Source of the DNA: Oscillospiraceae bacterium
GTDB lineage: Bacteria; Bacillota; Clostridia; Oscillospirales; Oscillospiraceae
Assembly: GCA_017432615.1 (NCBI GenBank)
Contig: JAFRIV010000022.1
Coordinates: forward strand, 1-43,889
Direction: 5' to 3'
DNA: 43,889 nt
Below, one piece after another: positions 41,502-43,889 of the stretch; the first letter of the stretch is position 1, and every line of letters starts with the position of its first letter. The notes under the pieces are model-generated. The model saw nothing but the letters and a program-made list of their open reading frames with translations. It searched no databases and was not told the origin of the DNA. The translations under genes were made by a program, and so were the position numbers.

Positions 41502-42071
41502 ATGAAAACAAAGCATGTTTTTTCGTTGATTTTTATTCTGTCATTGCTGGTGATCGTCCTTTCGGCTTCTGCATTTGCTGACAAATGGGATGATCCCGCC
41601 ACAGCATCGGATTTATCGCATGTTCATAAATTCGGTGACTGGATAACCATGATCGAAGTTTCCTGCAACAGCTATGGGGAACAGGTCCGTATCTGCAGCG
41701 TATGCGGATACAAACAGCATCGTTTCCTGGATGCGATTCCTCATGCCTACGGTCCTTGGTCTGCAGTCTCTGAAGCAACGGATCATTCTGCTCATACGGA
41801 GCAGCGTACCTGCACCAGATGCGGCCATGTCGATACAAAACTGGTCTATCCGGAAGGAACTCTCCGGCTCTGGAGTGAAGGGCGTACCGTAAAAGACGTT
41901 CAGAAAATTCTTCTCAGCCTTGGGTATCTGAGTCCCCGTGCAGTAGATGGCACTTACGGCTATATGACAGAGGCCGCGATAAAACAGTTCCAGGAGGCAA
42001 ATGGTCTCACAGCGGACGGGATCGGCTGGCCGCAGACGGTCAATTTGATCCTGAAAAGTAAGAATGGCTGA
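41502..42071 (+). CDS. Secreted protein with CxxC repeats and peptidoglycan-binding domain
   Basis: 189 aa. Signal peptide about 1-26 (MKTKHVFSLIFILSLL, ending SAFA). Residues about 38-115 contain two copies of a short module: H-x2-G-x-W, then a conserved Gly or His region, then R-x-C-x2-C-G. The first has ICSVCGYKQH, the second TCTRCGHVDT. They resemble zinc-ribbon-like repeats in clostridial exported proteins. The C-terminal about 65 residues are a peptidoglycan-binding type 1 domain (VKDVQKILLSLGYLSPRAVDGTYGYMTEAAIKQFQ). It therefore probably sits in the wall. AAGGAG (41487-41492) precedes the ATG. Confidence 0.8.
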   Translation: MKTKHVFSLIFILSLLVIVLSASAFADKWDDPATASDLSHVHKFGDWITMIEVSCNSYGEQVRICSVCGYKQHRFLDAIPHAYGPWSAVSEATDHSAHTEQRTCTRCGHVDTKLVYPEGTLRLWSEGRTVKDVQKILLSLGYLSPRAVDGTYGYMTEAAIKQFQEANGLTADGIGWPQTVNLILKSKNG

Positions 42072-42091
42072 ACGAATTATCACCGCTTAGG

Positions 42092-43630
42092 ATGAAACGA
42101 CACTTGTTAAAATTCTGGGAAGAAGACCGATCGGCAACGCTGATCGGTCTTCTGTGGTTGATGGTTTATCCTTTCTTGCGCAGCAGGAATTATACGCATC
42201 TCACCCGTGACAAGTGGGAAGGGATGCTCGTTCTGACAGCGGTTACACTGTTGGTTTTCTGCATTGGGTCCATCTGTTGTAAAAAAACGGGAAAAGACGA
42301 TACGGATAATCCGAGGCTTTCTCCGGGTATTCTTTTTGCAATAGCTTATTTCACATGGGTTGGATTGTCGGCTGTTTTCGGAACGCTGCATACCCAGCGC
42401 AATGAGAGCGGGTCTCTTGCGGTTCTCTTCGGCTCAAAACGCTATGAGGGGCTGATTACACAGCTTTGCTATTGTGTGATATTTTTTGCCATGGCGCGAA
42501 AGAAACCGAATAGAAAAGTTATAGAAATAGGCTGCACTCTGGGATTGCTGCTGTATGGATTTATTGTCTTTCTTCAGTATGCAGGTTATAATCCTTTTGG
42601 GCTCTTCCCGGAAGGGCTGTCTGTCAGAACGAATCCGGCGTTCCAGGGTCCTATCGGAAACGTTGATCTTGCATCGGGCTATGTTGTGCTGATGTGCGGA
42701 TTTTTATTTGCCGCTTTTCTGCAGAGCCACTCAGAAAAATGGTTTTGTTATATCTCCGCTCTCATTGGGGTTTTCCTGGAAGCCTGTTTTGATGTTCAGT
42801 CCGGTGCAGTTGCGCTGCTGACGGGGATTGCTGTGTTGCTGTTTCAGATGCTGCGCGCGGAAGAGCTTCGATATCGGATATGGTTGATCCTGGCAGGGGT
42901 ATGCGGTGCATATTTGGTTCGTTCACTGGTTCTATTCCCCTGGGCAGATGATGCAAACGGTTTTGCGTGGGCTCCTTTCAGATGGAAGCAGGGGCTTCTG
43001 CTCATCGCATTTCTGCTTTGCGGCGGAATGGCTGCGAGGAGAAAACAGAACAGCGGAAAGGTGTGGAGCAGGAGGAAAATGCTTGTCTTATGTGGTTTTC
43101 TTCTTGCAGCATTGGTGATTTTTCTGTTTTTTCTCCCTGTCGAAGAAACAGAGGGGCAGAACCCGGGATTTTTGGCGCAGCTTCAACTGACAGCCCGTGG
43201 ACAGGGCAAAGATAGTTTCGGCTCCTGGCGTCTCGGCGTGTGGCGGATGACATGCAGGCTGTCCCGTGAGCATCTTCTCTTTGGAACAGGGCCGGATACC
43301 TTTTGGTTTGCTTTTAATCCTGCCTGGGAAGAATATGAAGCGGAACTGTACCGCGCCGGGGCGATTGAAGGAGCACTGGAAAATTTTGATAATCCGCATA
43401 ATGAGTATCTGGCTGTACTCAGCAACAACGGTATTCCGGCTCTGATATGTTATCTTGCTCTTCTGATCACTGTTTGTACTGATGCGTTCACTCAACGTAC
43501 AGGAAAGCTCCGAAAAGAAGCAGCGGCAGGTGTAGTTCTTTACGGTATACAAAGCTGCTTTTCCTTCAGCATTTGCCTTGTAGCACCCATGTTCTGGGTA
43601 GTGCTTGGTATTGCGGCAGAAAACGAATGA
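42092..43630 (+). CDS. O-antigen ligase-type (Wzy_C) membrane protein
   Basis: 512 aa with about eleven membrane helices. The long outer loop near the C-terminus (about 350-460) matches O-antigen ligase/polymerase (Wzy_C) proteins: GSWRLGVWRMTCRLSREH, GTGPDTFWFAF and the signature NPHNEYLAVLSNNG. Such proteins join lipid-linked glycans to acceptors or polymerise them; in a Gram-positive the product may be a wall or exopolysaccharide glycan. No other polysaccharide genes lie beside it. The ribosome binding site is weak (TTAGG just before the ATG). A 12-bp perfect hairpin lies 10 codons into the gene (42121-42153). An in-frame ATG at 42161 is an alternative start. Confidence 0.82.
   Translation: MKRHLLKFWEEDRSATLIGLLWLMVYPFLRSRNYTHLTRDKWEGMLVLTAVTLLVFCIGSICCKKTGKDDTDNPRLSPGILFAIAYFTWVGLSAVFGTLHTQRNESGSLAVLFGSKRYEGLITQLCYCVIFFAMARKKPNRKVIEIGCTLGLLLYGFIVFLQYAGYNPFGLFPEGLSVRTNPAFQGPIGNVDLASGYVVLMCGFLFAAFLQSHSEKWFCYISALIGVFLEACFDVQSGAVALLTGIAVLLFQMLRAEELRYRIWLILAGVCGAYLVRSLVLFPWADDANGFAWAPFRWKQGLLLIAFLLCGGMAARRKQNSGKVWSRRKMLVLCGFLLAALVIFLFFLPVEETEGQNPGFLAQLQLTARGQGKDSFGSWRLGVWRMTCRLSREHLLFGTGPDTFWFAFNPAWEEYEAELYRAGAIEGALENFDNPHNEYLAVLSNNGIPALICYLALLITVCTDAFTQRTGKLRKEAAAGVVLYGIQSCFSFSICLVAPMFWVVLGIAAENE
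42121..42153 (+). repeat. Perfect 12-bp hairpin inside the start of the ligase gene
   Basis: AGAAGACCGATC (42121-42132) is the exact reverse complement of GATCGGTCTTCT (42142-42153) around a 9-nt loop. No U-run follows. It might affect translation of the gene, or favour a downstream start. Confidence 0.6.
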
Positions 43631-43719
43631 AGAATAAATAGGTGACAGATAAGCATCAAACTAAAACGAAGCGGTAAATTGACTAAATATGGTATGTTTT
43701 GCATTGCAAAAGAACTAAA

Positions 43720-43796
43720 TTTAGAAATCAAAAAAATTTCAAAAAAAGTTGAAAAAAACAGTTGACAAGGAGAAGGAGAAGTGGTATATTAATCAA
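43720..43796 (+). promoter_or_regulatory. rRNA operon promoter with UP element
   Basis: TTGACA (43762-43767), 17 nt, TATATT (43785-43790), start near 43797. Directly upstream is an A/T-tract region with repeated A5-A8 runs (about 43730-43758), which looks like an UP element. The combination is typical of an rrn promoter. From 43631 to 43720 I see no gene. Confidence 0.85.
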
Positions 43797-43889
43797 GCTG
43801 TCGCCGAGGGGCACAGCGATGTACCTTGAAAATTGAACAATGAAGAACAGCTTATGCAAATAAGCACCAAAGAAAAGGGTTCTTTAAAA
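43797..43889 (+). promoter_or_regulatory. rRNA operon leader with boxB- and boxA-like signals
   Basis: The sequence ACCTTGAAAATTGAACAATGAA (read as two parts, ACCTTGAAAATTG and AACAATGAA, 43823-43844) is typical of rRNA leaders and spacers in Firmicutes. GCTTAT-GCAA-ATAAGC (43850-43865) is a 6-bp hairpin with a GNRA tetraloop, like boxB. GGTTCTTTAAAA (43878-43889) resembles boxA (TGCTCTTTAACA), the NusB/NusE site. The 16S gene would begin beyond the window. Confidence 0.8.

Noticed and set aside
1-43889. CRISPR arrays, tRNA genes, insertion sequences, prophage
   Set aside because: No regularly spaced repeats, transposase or integrase motifs, or cloverleaf candidates were seen. The His and Pro/Thr repeats are coding repeats.

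Overview
The window looks like a chromosomal segment of a Gram-positive anaerobe of the class Clostridia, most likely Oscillospiraceae-like. This is inferred from family content and gene order; no marker gene was compared. Supporting signs are the nusB-xseA-xseB-ispA-dxs-tlyA-nadK-argR-recN cluster, an Asp23/Gls24 protein, rubrerythrin, ABC-F and YmfF/YmfH proteins, a sortase-type SPKTG anchor, strong AGGAGG ribosome binding sites, sigma-A-type promoters, and some TTG and GTG starts. Nothing looks like phage, plasmid, insertion sequence or CRISPR. Almost everything is ordinary chromosome.

Layout. (1) 1-3.9 kb: a wall-anchored InlB-repeat protein with its own promoter and terminator, then a two-gene unit of an unknown membrane protein and a secreted phosphodiester-glycosidase-family protein. 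(2) 3.9-10.3 kb, minus strand: one tightly packed operon reading ymfF-like, ymfH-like, lgt, a GT-C membrane glycosyltransferase, a GT2 glycosyltransferase and a GtrA-type flippase; this stretch is very GC rich. (3) 10.3-18 kb, plus: divergent back-to-back promoters, then htpG, hemW, a large VanW-family protein and metG. (4) 18-20.9 kb: a small metal-handling cassette of a His-rich CobW/G3E GTPase, a second diverged G3E GTPase that appears fused to a YcgQ/TIGR03943-type C-terminal domain, and a HAD phosphatase. (5) 21-23.2 kb: a secreted membrane-anchored protein, rubrerythrin and a small unknown. (6) 23.2-33.4 kb: Asp23, then the nusB-to-recN housekeeping cluster and tyrS. (7) 33.4-36.4 kb: a perfect inverted repeat between convergent genes, mutY on the minus strand, and divergent ABC-F. 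(8) 36.4-43.6 kb: an orphan non-lipidated solute-binding protein, thrS without a TGS domain, a zinc-ribbon membrane protein, a secreted peptidoglycan-binding protein and an O-antigen-ligase-type membrane protein. (9) 43.6-43.9 kb: a strong UP-element promoter and leader with boxB- and boxA-like signals, which is the start of an rRNA operon whose 16S gene lies just beyond the window.

How they fit together. The minus operon contains a complete three-component glycosylation set (lipid-linked sugar synthase, flippase, GT-C transferase) next to lipoprotein lipidation (lgt) and two M16-type proteins, so it is an envelope/secretome operon. The CobW cassette is the most unusual piece: a GTPase with a CxCC motif and a roughly 74-residue His/Asp/Glu metal-buffering insert is translationally coupled to a GTPase-like protein carrying a CCAAD motif, behind an AT-rich leader with a 42-nt-spaced direct repeat and a small palindrome. 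The ABC-F protein is a second interesting case, with one intact and one fully degenerate ATP site.

Limits: functions come from motif recognition by eye. Residue positions are approximate unless the residue is named. Transcription signals are pattern matches only.
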